From Ostrinia nubilalis (taxonomy: Eukaryota; Arthropoda; Insecta; Lepidoptera; Crambidae), in contig NC_087096.1 in assembly GCF_963855985.1 (NCBI RefSeq), forward strand, positions 14,756,001 through 14,820,000: a DNA stretch of 64,000 bases, given 5' to 3'. A model generated the notes under the pieces. The model ran no database searches, was not told the DNA's origin, and was given only the letters and a program-made list of their open reading frames with translations. Position numbers and translations under genes: made by a program. The number at the start of each line of letters is the position of its first letter. Position 1 is the first letter of the stretch. Of this stretch, positions 1-10,759 are shown piece by piece.

Positions 1-371
1 AATATTCATTCATTCATCGAAGAATTCCCTTATCATAAACAGCGTTCTCTTCCTAATAAATATTGAGTTTCACGGCATTTTTCACTATATTAATAAAATT
101 CCTAAACTCAACCAGTGCGTATCATATTTGCAACAGAAATACTTTCCTTTACTATCGCAATCATTCCTTAACATCTCTCATATCAGTGGAGCCGAAATTT
201 TATAAGTGCTCGAGATCAAAGTGTTCGGTCAAGCAATATTCTCGTTATATCTCTCTCGAGTTATAAAATATACCCCAACGGAGGAAGAGTGAGTAGTTCC
301 CCTGTTATTCGATCGTGTGTGTTGTGTCAGAGCCTTTATAAGCGGCATGTTCGCCGGGACATTGCTGTAAA
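1..371. other. No recognisable gene
   Basis: AT-rich sequence up to the first Helitron. The stretch at about 190-290 might be part of an old retroelement, but I see no paired terminal repeats or coding domain to support this. Confidence 0.3.
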
Positions 372-490
372 TCTATACTTATAATAAATCTGTAGAGAGG
401 TCAATTCTGTACATGAAATATATTTTCAAAATAACTATCAGGGGGTGATTAGTGATCGATACTGATGCCAAAAATGCAATCAGTAAAATT

Positions 491-551
<61 letters not shown>

Positions 552-1333
552 ATGTTCCTTATAGAAACAAAAACTACTCGACGGATTTTAACGAAACTTG
601 GTACAATTATTCTTCATACTCCTGGGCAGGTTATAGGATACTTAGGAGTTCCCACGGGAACGGGCATTAGCGGGAATATCCTTTTGTATGAAAAATCTAA
701 ACGGCTTAAGTTAGACGCTTGAAATTTGGCAAGCAGGTACCTTAGTAAACTTAAAGCTTAGTTATAACAGGATATTGCAAAATTCCTACGGGAACGGGAA
801 TTAGCGAGAAAAAACATTTGTATGAAAAAATCTAAGCCACGTAAGATAGACGCTTGAAATTTGGCATGCAGGTACCTTAGTAAACGTAAAGCTTAGTTAC
901 AACAGGATATTGCAAAATTCCCACGGGAACTGGAATTAGCGGGAAATTCCTTTTGTATGACTGACTCACTGACATACCCACGCACAGCCTAAACGGCTAA
1001 ACGTAGGCACTTGAAATTTATAAGGGACGTAGCTTAGGCTTAGGTACCGTAGAGGTGCACTAAGAAAGGAATTCCCGAAATTCCCACAGGAACAGGAATA
1101 ACCGGGAAAATCCTTTTGTATGAAAAATCTAAACCGCTTAAGTTAGACGCTTGAAATTTGGCATGCAGGTCCCTTAGTAAACTTAAAGCTTAGTTACAAC
1201 AGGATATTGCGAAATTCCAACGGGGACGGGAGTTAGCGGGAAAAAACATTTGTATGAAAAAATCTAAACCGCGTAAGATAGATGAAGGGGGTAAAACGGG
1301 ATCCACGCGTACGAAGTCGCGGGCGGCCGCTAG
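372..1333 (+). mobile_element. Non-autonomous Helitron, long copy
   Basis: The element starts with TCTATACTTATAATAAATC straight after an A and ends GGCCGCTAG before a T. This is the Helitron pattern: a 5' TC, a 3' CTAG and insertion between A and T. No Rep/helicase frame is present, so it must be moved by proteins made elsewhere. Inside are a GTCT microsatellite and about four diverged repeats of a 135-153 bp unit, whose ACGCTTG/GGCACTTG landmarks fall near 715, 850, 1003 and 1147. A shorter copy with the same ends lies at 20889-21375 in the opposite orientation. Open frames inside it are shadows. Confidence 0.82.
493..550 (+). repeat. (GTCT)n microsatellite inside the Helitron
   Basis: About fourteen uninterrupted GTCT units. 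The copy at 20889-21375 has only three to four at the equivalent place (21238-21250), so the array differs in length between copies. Confidence 0.95.
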
Positions 1334-1405
1334 TTCATAATAACGGCTTATTTAGTAGGTATAGAAAAGTGCCTAGTATGTACAACTCGATCGAGTTAAC
1401 TGTGC

Positions 1406-1700
1406 ACCTGGCAGCCGTGAGATCACATTGGTGGCCAGCAGGTTGGAGACGCAGAGGCATCTCCTCCTGCAATGCACAGGCTACCACCACCGTTGGACGG
1501 GATTGGCCTCGTGGTCCCGGCTAATCCTGTGTCCTTAAGTGGGGGCTGTTGGGTCCCGCCGTGTAGGGCGGAACGTCCGCTTAAGGCGCCTTGGTCGTTT
1601 CTAGTACCCAAGGCGCCGACCACTATGCGGCAGAGGGAACACCTTAGGTTTTTGTGGGTTCGAGCCCCACATAAGGTATAGATATGCCATATTCCTGGGT
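1406..1700 (+). repeat. GC-rich repeat-like block with a tRNA-like T arm
   Basis: Clearly richer in GC than its surroundings. It ends in GTGGGTTCGAGCCCCAC, which folds as a T arm and resembles an RNA polymerase III B box. ACCTTA before it and TAAGGT after it pair as an acceptor-like stem. I suspect a SINE or a LINE end but cannot name the family. Open frames on both strands here have no domain I know. Confidence 0.35.
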
Positions 1701-1799
1701 AAAAAAAATGCCATGAGATCACGTCGAAGCTTTGGTATGGACGGGGCGGACGCGGTGAGGTGTGCGGGTGAGTTTGAGGAAGAGTCAAATTCCAGAGAA

Positions 1800-2330
1800 G
1801 TACGCAGTTAGATCGGGTTTCAAGTGATAATCGCAGTAATATCGTATGCCTTGCTATTAATTGTAAAAAGCCTAAAAAAATTTAGAAAATTCCATGTACC
1901 AGCGAATTATCCGAAACGATACCACTCAGTTTATCTTGACTATAAATACACCCTCGCCCTCGGTTATTACTCCGAGCGGATTTCCTTAGGGTATCGGGGG
2001 TTTATTATTTTCTTAGAAGTGTTTTTTTATCGTATCGTTAGGATTCAGTTTTATATCCTCGCGATTTTGTCTCAATCAACAAATCAGTGCTTGATTAAGT
2101 GAATAAAAATAAAATTTTGATGGTTAATAATAAAGCTAATTTTATAAAAGAAGACAGGAAGTAAGGTTACTTGTATAAAAGTTTATGATAACTTTTTGGT
2201 ATAGGTAAATACTACATATTAAAGCTAAGGTGTGAAAAAAAAATTGCTACTTTCAGAAAATTGTGCTAGGTATAAAACTGTTTCAGTTTTAAGAAATAAT
2301 AAAAAAAACACAATTTTTCCAATAGGTCAC
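1800..2330. other. No recognisable gene
   Basis: AT-rich sequence between the GC-rich block and the 3' end of the LINE. Short open frames are present but none resembles a protein. Confidence 0.4.
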
Positions 2331-2473
2331 TGTTTATTTATTATTTTATTTTATTTATTTATTTCCAAGCTTAAGCCTATTTTTACAGAAATCCAATACA
2401 ATAGACAAGCGAAATATGACAGGAACGTAACAATAGTAATATAAGTAAATTAAATGAAAATATACAAATAAAC

Positions 2474-5439
2474 CTAAGAGTAACATATATTAAAAAGCGT
2501 CATCTTTGTGAATTCACCCAGAGTACAATGAAACAAGTCAATCCGTTCAGCTAGTTCATTGAGGGTGTGCAGTGTGAGCGTCAGCGCCGCCCTGCTCTGC
2601 AGCTGCGTGCGCCCGCGCGGCACCGCCAGCAGCGGCGGCCGGCGGCGCCGCTCCACGTACCTGTCGGGCACGCAGAACCCTATCTTTCCCAATATTACCT
2701 CGTTAAGCACTTTACCTCTCATTACTTTGAATATATACAACGCCAGAGCAAAGTTCCTACGCACCCGCAACTCATTGTATCCTACCATACCCAATACAAA
2801 TAAATTAGGGTACATCAATGGATAGAAGGGGTACACCCCATATTTCCTCATATACAGATACCTAGTAAATTTATTCTGTATGCGCTCCAACATAAGGTTG
2901 TAATGTATTTGGTGTGGAGCCCACACTACAGAATTAAATTCAAGATGGCTTCTCACAAGGGCATTGTATAGGGCTACAATGGCTGAGATGCTGGTGAAAT
3001 CGTGAACTCTACGGAGTATGAGTCCCAAGTTTCTGTATGCTTTCTTACATACATTAGTTATATGGTCTTGAAATCTTAGATCATCTGTAAACCAGACCCC
3101 CAAGTCTCTCACTCCAGTAACTCTCTTCATAGGCACCTGGTTTACATTGTAGTTGAAGTGTATAGGACTACGAGTTCTTGCAAAGGATATCATGATACAC
3201 TTTGAAACATTAAATTGCAGCTTGTTGTTTTCACTCCATGCCACAACCTCGTCAATATCCCTTTGCAATCGCTCGCGGTCCTTTTCATCTTTGATTGGCA
3301 AAAACAATTTAAGATCATCTGCAAAGAGTAGGCACTTTGAATATCTCACAACCTCCGGCAGATCATTTATCATTATGATAAACTGAAGCGGCCCAAGGTT
3401 GCTGCCCTGACTCACTCCTGATCTAACGAAATATGGTTCAGACCGGCAACCAGCGTATTCAACGTACTGTTTTCGATCTCTCATGTAACTTGCTAAAAAC
3501 CATAACAGCTGAGGCGTGCAACCGATAGCAGCCAACTTCCGAAGAAGGATATCATTGTCCACAACATCGAATGCCTTGCGAAAGTCGAAGTATGCTGCGT
3601 CTACTTGTCCCTTTTCACTGTCTACAGCAGGTATTATTTCCGATACATAGTTCAGGAGATTACTTGTTGTACTACGACCCGGTCGGAAGCCGTGCTGTAC
3701 GTCAGTTAACTGTGCACTTACTTGATCCAACATACTTTTTTGAATTGCCGACTCAAACACCTTAGCAGGCGTCGATAACACTGCTACCGGTCGGTAACCA
3801 TCAACTGAAGTACCACATGAACCGCCCTTAGGGACTGGAACCACGCGTGTAGTTTTCCAAATGTCTGGAAACACCCCGTCGCTTAAGCACCTATTGTAAA
3901 TATATAGCAATGGCTCAGCCAACATACCACGACAATCCCTAAAAATATAAACTGGAATCCCATCAGGACCAGCAGACCTTTTGGGCTTCAGCTTTGCAAG
4001 TGAGCGCTCAACCTCTGCCAACTGTAATTGCCCTATGTGTATTCTGGCTGATCCATTAGCATCGCCAGCGCTTGTTATTGCTTCTTCGACATTAAGTTCC
4101 GCTCGCTGCGTGCTGTAAACGGAGTGAAAATAACTGGCGAACTCATTGGCGCATTTTTGACCCGTTAATATGACCCCGTCTTTCAATATCGTTTTAGTAT
4201 TCCTGTTATCTCGTTTAGACTTTATATAATTCCAAAAAGATTTAGGATCCTCTGCTAAATGGTTTTGAACAGATTTGACGTGCTGCTCATGACAACTTAC
4301 TATCATATTTTTAACACGACTCCTACACAAAGCAAACTCCTCATAATCAGTCTTTAATTTACTAATCTTGTATCGCTTATGTAGGATAGCTTTATATTTT
4401 ATTTCTTTTATTAGTTTTGCCGAATACCACTCAGGATATACATATCTCGAGTCCCCCTTACTACCCGATGTAAACGGAACGCATTCATTAATAATTTCGT
4501 TAATATTTTTGTAAAAAAAACTTACACAGGAATCAACATTATCTATGTTGTACAACGGAGACCAATCAATAGAAGCCAGCGATGAATACAATAATGGATA
4601 GTTAGCTTTCTTAAAGTTCCATTTAGGCTTTATGTGTATATTATCCCCTTTGCTTACCTTTTCGTCTGCGGCCCGTCCAGTTATCAATACCTCTATTTCC
4701 AGCGGCGGATGGTATGCGTCCACCGATACCAATGATTCGGTCGCGGCGCTCACACAAACATCACTGTCACTAAAAGTGGTCAATACTAGGTCCAATTGAC
4801 GGTCATTACAATTGCCTACTTCATTTCTCTGAGTAAATCCACAGTATGACAAAAAGAAATCGTAATAATTACGTATACTAACCGAACATGAATATAAGTT
4901 AAAATCGCCTATTACTATTATATTATTATACAATACACAGAGATCTTCTATTATTTTAAATAACAGCATGTATTCATTCTCATTACTACATGGTGGAATA
5001 TACACAACACAACACAAAAACAAAAATCTATTTCGTAAATAAACATTTGCGCAAACGCACTCGAACTTATGATTGTCAATAGTGACGTCACCCGGTATCG
5101 GTACGCTTCTTAGCTCGAATCGCTGTGTGGCCACTAAAAGTGCGCCGCCCTGCTTTCGTCCGTCCGCTCGATCGCACCGCAATACTGTATAGCCTGGCGG
5201 AACCAGTTCTGCATCTTGTACCGAGGGATTACAGCCAGTTTCCGTTACCGCAAAAAATCTGCACTTGAAGAAGCAATTCCCGTGTTAAATTCATCGAGTT
5301 TCGTCCGAAGCCCTCTTACGTTCTGGTAATATATTTCAACGGGTTTTCTTTTATTTTGTTTTGGTGTCTCTCCGAAACCACACCCATTCGCAAAACTCCA
5401 CGTTAACAGGCCATATATCGGGTTGACATAATTTGTCAT
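2474..5439 (-). CDS. LINE ORF2: AP endonuclease-reverse transcriptase, one frameshift
   Basis: This polyprotein nicks target DNA and reverse-transcribes its own RNA at the nick. The long open part (2474-5182 and upstream to about 5257) is over 900 residues. An endonuclease region comes first, with IGDFNLYS near residue 95 and DAYHPPLE near 158. Reverse transcriptase follows, with SAGPDGIP near 404, YFDFRKAFD, SGVSQGSNLGP near 594 and the catalytic FADDLKLF near 620. The C-terminal tail is typical of Jockey-type elements. The true N-terminus (VEIYYQNVRGLRTKLDEF) lies in another frame at 5257-5439. The two frames join at a run of six A on the plus strand (5252-5257), where loss of one base explains the break. 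There are no other stops, so the copy is young. The N-terminal frame overlaps the end of ORF1. Codon 5182 is TTG and is internal, not a real start. Confidence 0.88.
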
Positions 5440-6484
5440 AAATACTTTCCGGAACTCCTATCCGAAATGACGCGTAATCTCTCTCGATTCTATGTCTTAT
5501 TTGATCAATCTTTAATGAAACTTCCGGTCCACATAATTTCTTTACATGTTTTTCCAAAATATCTGGAGTTGTTTCTTTATTTAAACGCCATACATGTAAA
5601 AATCTCTTTCTTTCTGTTCCCTGAATTTCCGATGAGGTCGTACATCCACCTTTTTTAACTTGATTTGAAGGGTATTTATTCTTATTTCGTTTCACCTCGG
5701 TCCATTTTTCCAGAGTTACATTCTCATTTTCATCGTTCTGCATAGGTCGTGTTACTTCAGAATCTCTCAGTTCTATAATAATATTTTCTATTGGTGTCTT
5801 AGATTTCAAATCCTCGAACTTCATGGCCCCACCTTGTTTCGTAGTGGGTAAAACTACCTCCTTATTTTTTGTTGTGACTTCTGCAAATGATAATTTCTCA
5901 ATGTTTTTGCCCAATAATGTGGATTTTTTACTATCCTTCTTCTTTGTGTTATTAACTATTTTATTTTCTGGTTTGTTTTCCTTTTTACTGTCTATTTTAT
6001 CCTCTTTAAATAATATATCTCGGTCTATAGACATACGTTTCTTTAGGTCTTGTAATTCTGCTTCTGTTTTAAGAAATCGGTCCTGCAATTGGCTGTAGGC
6101 TTTCAGCTGCTCATCAAAACGAAGGTTCATTTCATCACGGAATTCACGCAGTTGACATAGTACTTTACTCTCAAAGTCCAGTGAAAGCTCGATTGACTTG
6201 TGACGACTGCCGCGTTCTGTATTGATGTTATAACTACTCGGGGTGAATGTTTCGTTCATCACGATGCTCTTAATCGGCGTATTCGAATTATTACACTTTG
6301 GTTTAGTGCATACACATTCCGGACATATCCATTTACTCTTGTAATCTTCTGTAAATGTTTCAAATACTTCCGTTGAAATTCCAAGGCACTTTAGGTGATA
6401 CAATTTTTTGCACTTTTCACTCGTACATTCCATAAAAGATATGTCGTAAATCCCCTGATTGCAACCATTGCACTTAGTCCCCAT
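5351..6484 (-). CDS. LINE ORF1: PHD-finger, coiled-coil RNA-binding-type protein
   Basis: 377 residues, intact, starting with ATG. Residues 5-57 form a C4-H-C3 PHD-type zinc finger: Cys 5/8, 20/25, His 30, Cys 33 and Cys 54/57. Residues about 105-155 are rich in Leu, Glu and Lys with heptad spacing, which suggests a coiled coil for trimer or dimer formation. The middle is basic and polar. The last 80 residues (from FLHVWRLNKETT to the end) form a compact block that may be RRM-like. In this group ORF1 proteins bind the element RNA to form the ribonucleoprotein, and the PHD finger is known from some CR1-like ORF1s. The stop lies inside the start of ORF2, an overlap of about 90 nt. Confidence 0.85.
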   Translation of the reverse strand: MGTKCNGCNQGIYDISFMECTSEKCKKLYHLKCLGISTEVFETFTEDYKSKWICPECVCTKPKCNNSNTPIKSIVMNETFTPSSYNINTERGSRHKSIELSLDFESKVLCQLREFRDEMNLRFDEQLKAYSQLQDRFLKTEAELQDLKKRMSIDRDILFKEDKIDSKKENKPENKIVNNTKKKDSKKSTLLGKNIEKLSFAEVTTKNKEVVLPTTKQGGAMKFEDLKSKTPIENIIIELRDSEVTRPMQNDENENVTLEKWTEVKRNKNKYPSNQVKKGGCTTSSEIQGTERKRFLHVWRLNKETTPDILEKHVKKLCGPEVSLKIDQIRHRIERDYASFRIGVPESIYDKLCQPDIWPVNVEFCEWVWFRRDTKTK

Positions 6485-6520
6485 TTTTATCCACTTTTAA
6501 CACTTTACGATAAGTTTAAA

Positions 6521-7460
6521 GTATTAAATTTTTAAATATATAATTTATAGTTTATTAAGGATAACTTTTCAGATGTACCAGGATATGTTTTCCCGGGAAA
6601 GCTATATTTGAGACGTATTTATGTGCCCTGAAAAGGGTCTACATACTTATAAAGAATTTGAATCTAGATATATTTTTTCTATTTAATACCTTCAAAACCA
6701 GCCAGCAGTTTTTAAAAATACACCTGAAACTGAACACTTATTTTAATTCCCAATTATTCAAACAACGAACCACCGTGCGCTTTAATTTAGTAAGTAAACA
6801 CCTCGAGTCCGAGCACAGTGGGTCGATGCCATACAAACTGCAGTCCAAATTGTCACCCGGTGGGTCCCGTTTGCCAAATAGTATACTTGACTGCTTGCCG
6901 CCCGGAGCTCTGGCAGAATATACTCGTATGTACAATAATAACTGGCCTGTGAATTTGTTTTTATTGGCATTCTATGTGGCCAGTATTACAAATTATGTTT
7001 TTATTCCAAAATAAAACCTATTTTTATCACTACATCAGATGCCATAGTTTGGTGACTATTTTAAACAAAATACGATCAATTAAAAATGTAAACTTCTCTG
7101 TTTACGACTTTGAGTGCTTTTTTTTGGTACTTTTAATACAATTATCATGTCTAGTGACTGAATACATCACACGTAGAGAACCAAATAAAAAGATGGTCTG
7201 TAAATAAATGCTTGTCTTCATCTTAGGAGAGAACAAAATATTTTGTCCCACTGAGATTGGAACCTGTAACCTCAGCTAGCTTTGTAGGTCGGTAAATGTA
7301 CAACTCCTAGAGCCAGACCTTAATAAATACGATGTTAAAATATAACATTTATTAAGTATTACTATAACTAAAATGTTTGTAGTAAGAACTCACTAATAAG
7401 AAACGCCACCCATAAATACTCATTGCTTGCAAGTTTCTCCGTTCGGCGAATTCTCAACAC
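6521..7460. other. No recognisable gene
   Basis: AT-rich. A moderately GC-rich patch at about 6800-6950 gives short frames on both strands with no known motif. A tRNA-like phrase near 7245-7285 (ATTGGAACCTGTAACCTC) is too incomplete to call. Confidence 0.35.
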
Positions 7461-7468
7461 GACCGTAG

Positions 7469-8012
7469 CCCGGGAACGGGAGAAAATAAAAATTAATTAA
7501 CTTCATTTAGCGTTCAGCGTGTAAATAACTAGCCCACAATCCGTGTCCAATTTTACCCGACTAAGCCAAAATAAAGGTTTATGATTTTAGAAGTCTATGT
7601 ATGTTGTATGTTCTTCCGTAGCGCCTGGAAAATCCATCCAATTTTGTTGAGTAAAGATGTCAATCGATGAATTATTATGGCCAGTTAACACATTAACATA
7701 CCGATAACACATTGGCTACATTTTAACAAATTAACTTTAACCATAGAAGGGGTCGAGTTTATACCTACCTCGTAAACCCTGATTTTTATATTCACTCCTT
7801 TATTTTTTTTCTCAATTAAGTGTGTTACTTACGCAGTTATATCACTCGTCTCGCCGTCTTTCTCGCATCATAGTAAAAAACGAAAATTATTAAAACAAAA
7901 CGTTAAAGTTCAGGGAGCGAGGAAAAGAAAAATTAATTAACTTCATTTAGCGTTCCGCGTGTAAATAACTAGCCCGCAATCTTGCCCGCGATCCGTGTCC
8001 AATTTTTAATTG
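7469..8012 (+). repeat. Pair of direct repeats about 80-90 bp long, 450 bp apart
   Basis: The stretch from AATTAATTAACTTCATTTAG to GTGTCCAATTTT occurs at 7469-7552 and again at 7919-8012. The second copy carries a small insertion (CTTGCCCGCGAT type) before GTGTCCAATTT. The sequence between is AT-rich. This could be two copies of a short element or a local duplication. Confidence 0.75.
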
Positions 8013-8171
8013 AAGCAACCTCGTTGGCACCTCGGGGGAGTTATCCTGGAGACATCAGTTTTTTCATCTTTAAATCATGCGATAAGTATCTATCCCACTT
8101 TGTTCTTTACTCTTTGTAAAAAAACGCGTCGATTTTTTTTATTTTTCCTGGAGTACAGTTGGAAATAATGA

Positions 8172-8228
8172 GGCTTCCGGCGACTGGGACCGCAATTAAC
8201 TGGGACCGCGGTCCCAATCGCCGGATCC
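8172..8228. repeat. Short hairpin, GC-rich arms
   Basis: The arms TCCGGCGACTGGGACCGC and GCGGTCCCAATCGCCGGA flank a spacer of about 17 nt. A third partial arm, TTCCGGCAACTGGGACCAC, lies near 8252-8270. This may be the core of a decayed MITE. Confidence 0.6.
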
Positions 8229-8279
8229 GTAAAAAATAAATAATTTTCTTCCGGCAACTGGGACCACTCATAGATAACT

Positions 8280-9320
8280 TAGAAAAATATATTATTCAGG
8301 CCAAAATCGGTACAGTCATACGAGAAAAAAAATACTGAAAAACTCTATTGGACTATATTGGACTGAATACTGTAAAGCATTTTCTACCATTATATTATTA
8401 TTTACTGAATTTCATATTATGTAGTACAACATATTTTAATGCTTATTATTTTTCCCCTTAGAATCTACTATAAAATATTTACTTTACGGATGATGAAGTC
8501 GTTTATCTTTAGTTTATTTGTAAAAATTAATTTCATTAGATCCATCCAGACTACTTTATATTATCACTATTAAGTACTAATTCTTCCATAGTGTAGAATT
8601 CAGTTTCAATGTATTCTTCTGGTACTGGCTGCACTCTAAAGAACAGTCATCACACTTTACTTGACTATCGAAAGAAGCAATCAGTCTTTCTAATAAGGTC
8701 CTAAGCTGATTACCATCTTTGAACATGATATTATAAAAATTGTCCTTTAAAACTCATATTAATTGTGTTTATAAAAGCAGTAGGTTAGTCTAAACTGGAC
8801 AATTCCGCCAACCAATCCATCAAGTTCCAAGTCAAAGTTGAGTTCAACCAGTATTTGGCGAGTGCAACAGCTTGCGTTCGGAATTAAGTTTCGATATCGA
8901 TAATAACTTCGGTGATAGCCCCCTCGCCGCGACATTAAAGTTTGCAGATAATTGACTCAGCCTGGGCGCGCTAGATCTAGACTCTAGAATGTATAGACAG
9001 CAATTCAGACTGTACATTTTCGTTGCAAAATAGCTCCTATTACAGATGAAGTAGATTAATATGAGGTCAGTAACATGATGTGGAATAGTCTGACGATAGT
9101 TTTTTTTTTCAGAATGTTCAATTTTATTATTATATCGCACTGAAATGAAAATTATATTTTATTAAAATAACTGTGTAGCGTTGCAGTTATGGCTGTTTTC
9201 ACAAATTGATTTTCTTACTCGATATTTGGATTTAGGATACCACTAGCGACATCTATTGGCGTGATTTTGAATTAATTTGCAATAGATGGCGCTTTTTGCT
9301 CAGTCAATTCAAATATATTA
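8280..9320. other. No recognisable gene
   Basis: AT-rich. The 98-codon open frame on the minus strand at 8844-9140 has no recognisable motif and I treat it as chance. Confidence 0.35.
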
Positions 9321-9321
9321 G

Positions 9322-10750
9322 TCCAGTAGAATTAGCTTTTAAATCGGAAATAATTCCTACAAAAGATTTTATTGTTTTAATGGCTTCATTGGTTGCCCAT
9401 TAAGACTCTCCTAAGTTTTCGACTTCGACGGAGTTGTGCTTAAGTGGTGGGGGCCCCCGAAAGAGGCATTTTTTCGGTTTTCCGGTTATACCGCGTAAAG
9501 GACTTACCCTATCAAAAAGTGGTCTTCATAACGGTTGAAGGGCACTTAATCTTGCATTGTATAAGACCAAATTCATATGTTTTGGACAAACCGTTCTCGC
9601 GCTAAAGTTCGTCAAAGTAGAAAATATACGTATAATTAATGACCCTCTCCACGTCCAATGGTTTGTTACCCACAGGCTTCCAATTCTTGAAAAGGGCCAC
9701 CTCAACCAGTGTAACCCTATCAAGGCTTACGAGCTTGATGCGCCTATCCTTGTTCGTCCCAGCCGTTCCTTAACTGCGGTTGCTGCACCTCTTCCTGGCA
9801 CTCACCTGAACGACTCTGTGTTACCTACTGTGGCTGCCCCTCTTACTTGTATCCACCTGCATGACTACGTTGCCTAGCCGTATGCCTGGTCTAAGGTTCG
9901 ACGCCAAAAATCAATGACAACAAGTTCATATTAATACGCTGAAGAGTTTTTTGTTTGTTTGTTTGAACACGCTAATCTTAAGAATTACTAGTTTGATTGA
10001 AATCATTATTTTTGTGTTGAATAGCTCATACATTGAGGAAGGCTATAGGATATATACAATCACTCTACGACTAATAGAGGCGAAGCAGTAAAGAAAAATG
10101 TTGCAAGCACGGGAAATAGTATTTAAACTATTTTCACTCGTACGAAGTTGACTTTGTGGCGTCGAACCTTGGACCAGGCATATGGCTAGCAATGAAATCG
10201 TACAGGAGGGTACAAGGAAGAGGGGCAGCCACATTAGGTAACACAGAGTCGTTCAGGAGAGTGCCAGGAAGAGGTGCAGCAACCGCAGTTAAGGAACGGC
10301 TGGGACGAACAAGGATAAGCGAATCAAACTCGTGAGCCTTGTTAGGGTTACACTGGTTAAGGCGACCCTTTACAAGGCTTGGAAGCATGTGGGTAACAAG
10401 CCATTGGACGTGGAGAGGGTCATTAATTATACGTATATTTTCTACTTTGCCGAACTTTAGCGCGAGAACGGTTTGTCCAAAACATATGAATTTGGTCTTA
10501 TTCAATGCAGGATTAAGTGCCCTTTAACCGTCATGAAGACCACTTTTCGATAGGGTAAGTCCTTTACGCGGTATAACCGGAAAACCGAAAAAACGCCCCT
10601 TTCGGGGGCCCCCACCACTTAAGCACAACTCCGTCGAAGTCGAAAACTTAGGAGAGTCTTAATGGGCAACCAATGAAGCCATTAAAGCAAAAAAATCTTT
10701 TGTAGGAATTATTTCCGATTTAATCAATTTTTGTGTTTAATTCTACTGGC
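9322..10750. repeat. Giant imperfect inverted repeat, arms about 590 bp
   Basis: The left arm (9322-9906) and right arm (10156-10750) are reverse complements over nearly their whole length, with scattered substitutions. The outer ends are CCAGTAGAATT and AATTCTACTGGCC. The inner ends are GGTTCGACGCC and GGCGTCGAACC. The 250-bp loop holds a Helitron-like fragment. Each arm contains a related open frame (9557-9877 on plus, 10134-10505 on minus) beginning near NKTKFICFGQTVLALKF, which weakly resembles the thumb region of a LINE reverse transcriptase. It could be a foldback element or an inverted duplication of an older repeat. Confidence 0.8.
9931..10126 (+). mobile_element. Helitron-like internal fragment in the loop of the inverted repeat
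   Basis: GCTGAAGAGTTTTTTGTTTG, GAACACGCTAATCTTAAG, GAGGAAGGCTATAGGATATA and GAGGCGAAGCAGTAAAGAAA match, from memory, the body of a very common short lepidopteran Helitron. Neither the TC start nor the CTAG end is present. Confidence 0.55.
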
Positions 10751-10759
10751 CTATATTTT

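Larger units (their letters stand above)
2334..6520 (-). mobile_element. Nearly full-length LINE (CR1/Jockey-like), minus strand
   Basis: A non-LTR retrotransposon about 4.2 kb long. Read on the minus strand it has ORF1 (PHD finger), then ORF2 (endonuclease plus reverse transcriptase), then a short 3' UTR that ends in a run of AAAT/AAAAT-type units at about 2334-2365. The order, the small ORF1/ORF2 overlap and the non-poly(A) simple tail fit the CR1/L2/Jockey group. The clade call rests on domain content only. The 5' end is not defined, but ORF1 begins close to its zinc finger, so little is missing. I could not find a convincing target-site duplication. Confidence 0.85.

Noticed and set aside
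1..371. LTR of a retrotransposon
   Set aside because: No partner LTR, primer-binding site or gag-pol sequence could be found in the window.
1282..1788. Open frames on both strands (80 and 121 codons) in the GC-rich block
   Set aside because: They overlap on opposite strands in repeat-like DNA with a tRNA-like T arm and show no domain; GC-rich DNA simply has few stops.
2559..2825. Plus-strand frames antisense to the LINE ORF2
   Set aside because: Shadows of the minus-strand coding sequence; the minus strand has clear RT motifs.
9557..9877. 106-codon frame as an independent gene
   Set aside because: It is one arm of the inverted repeat and has a diverged twin at 10134-10505; no start context or neighbours support a gene.
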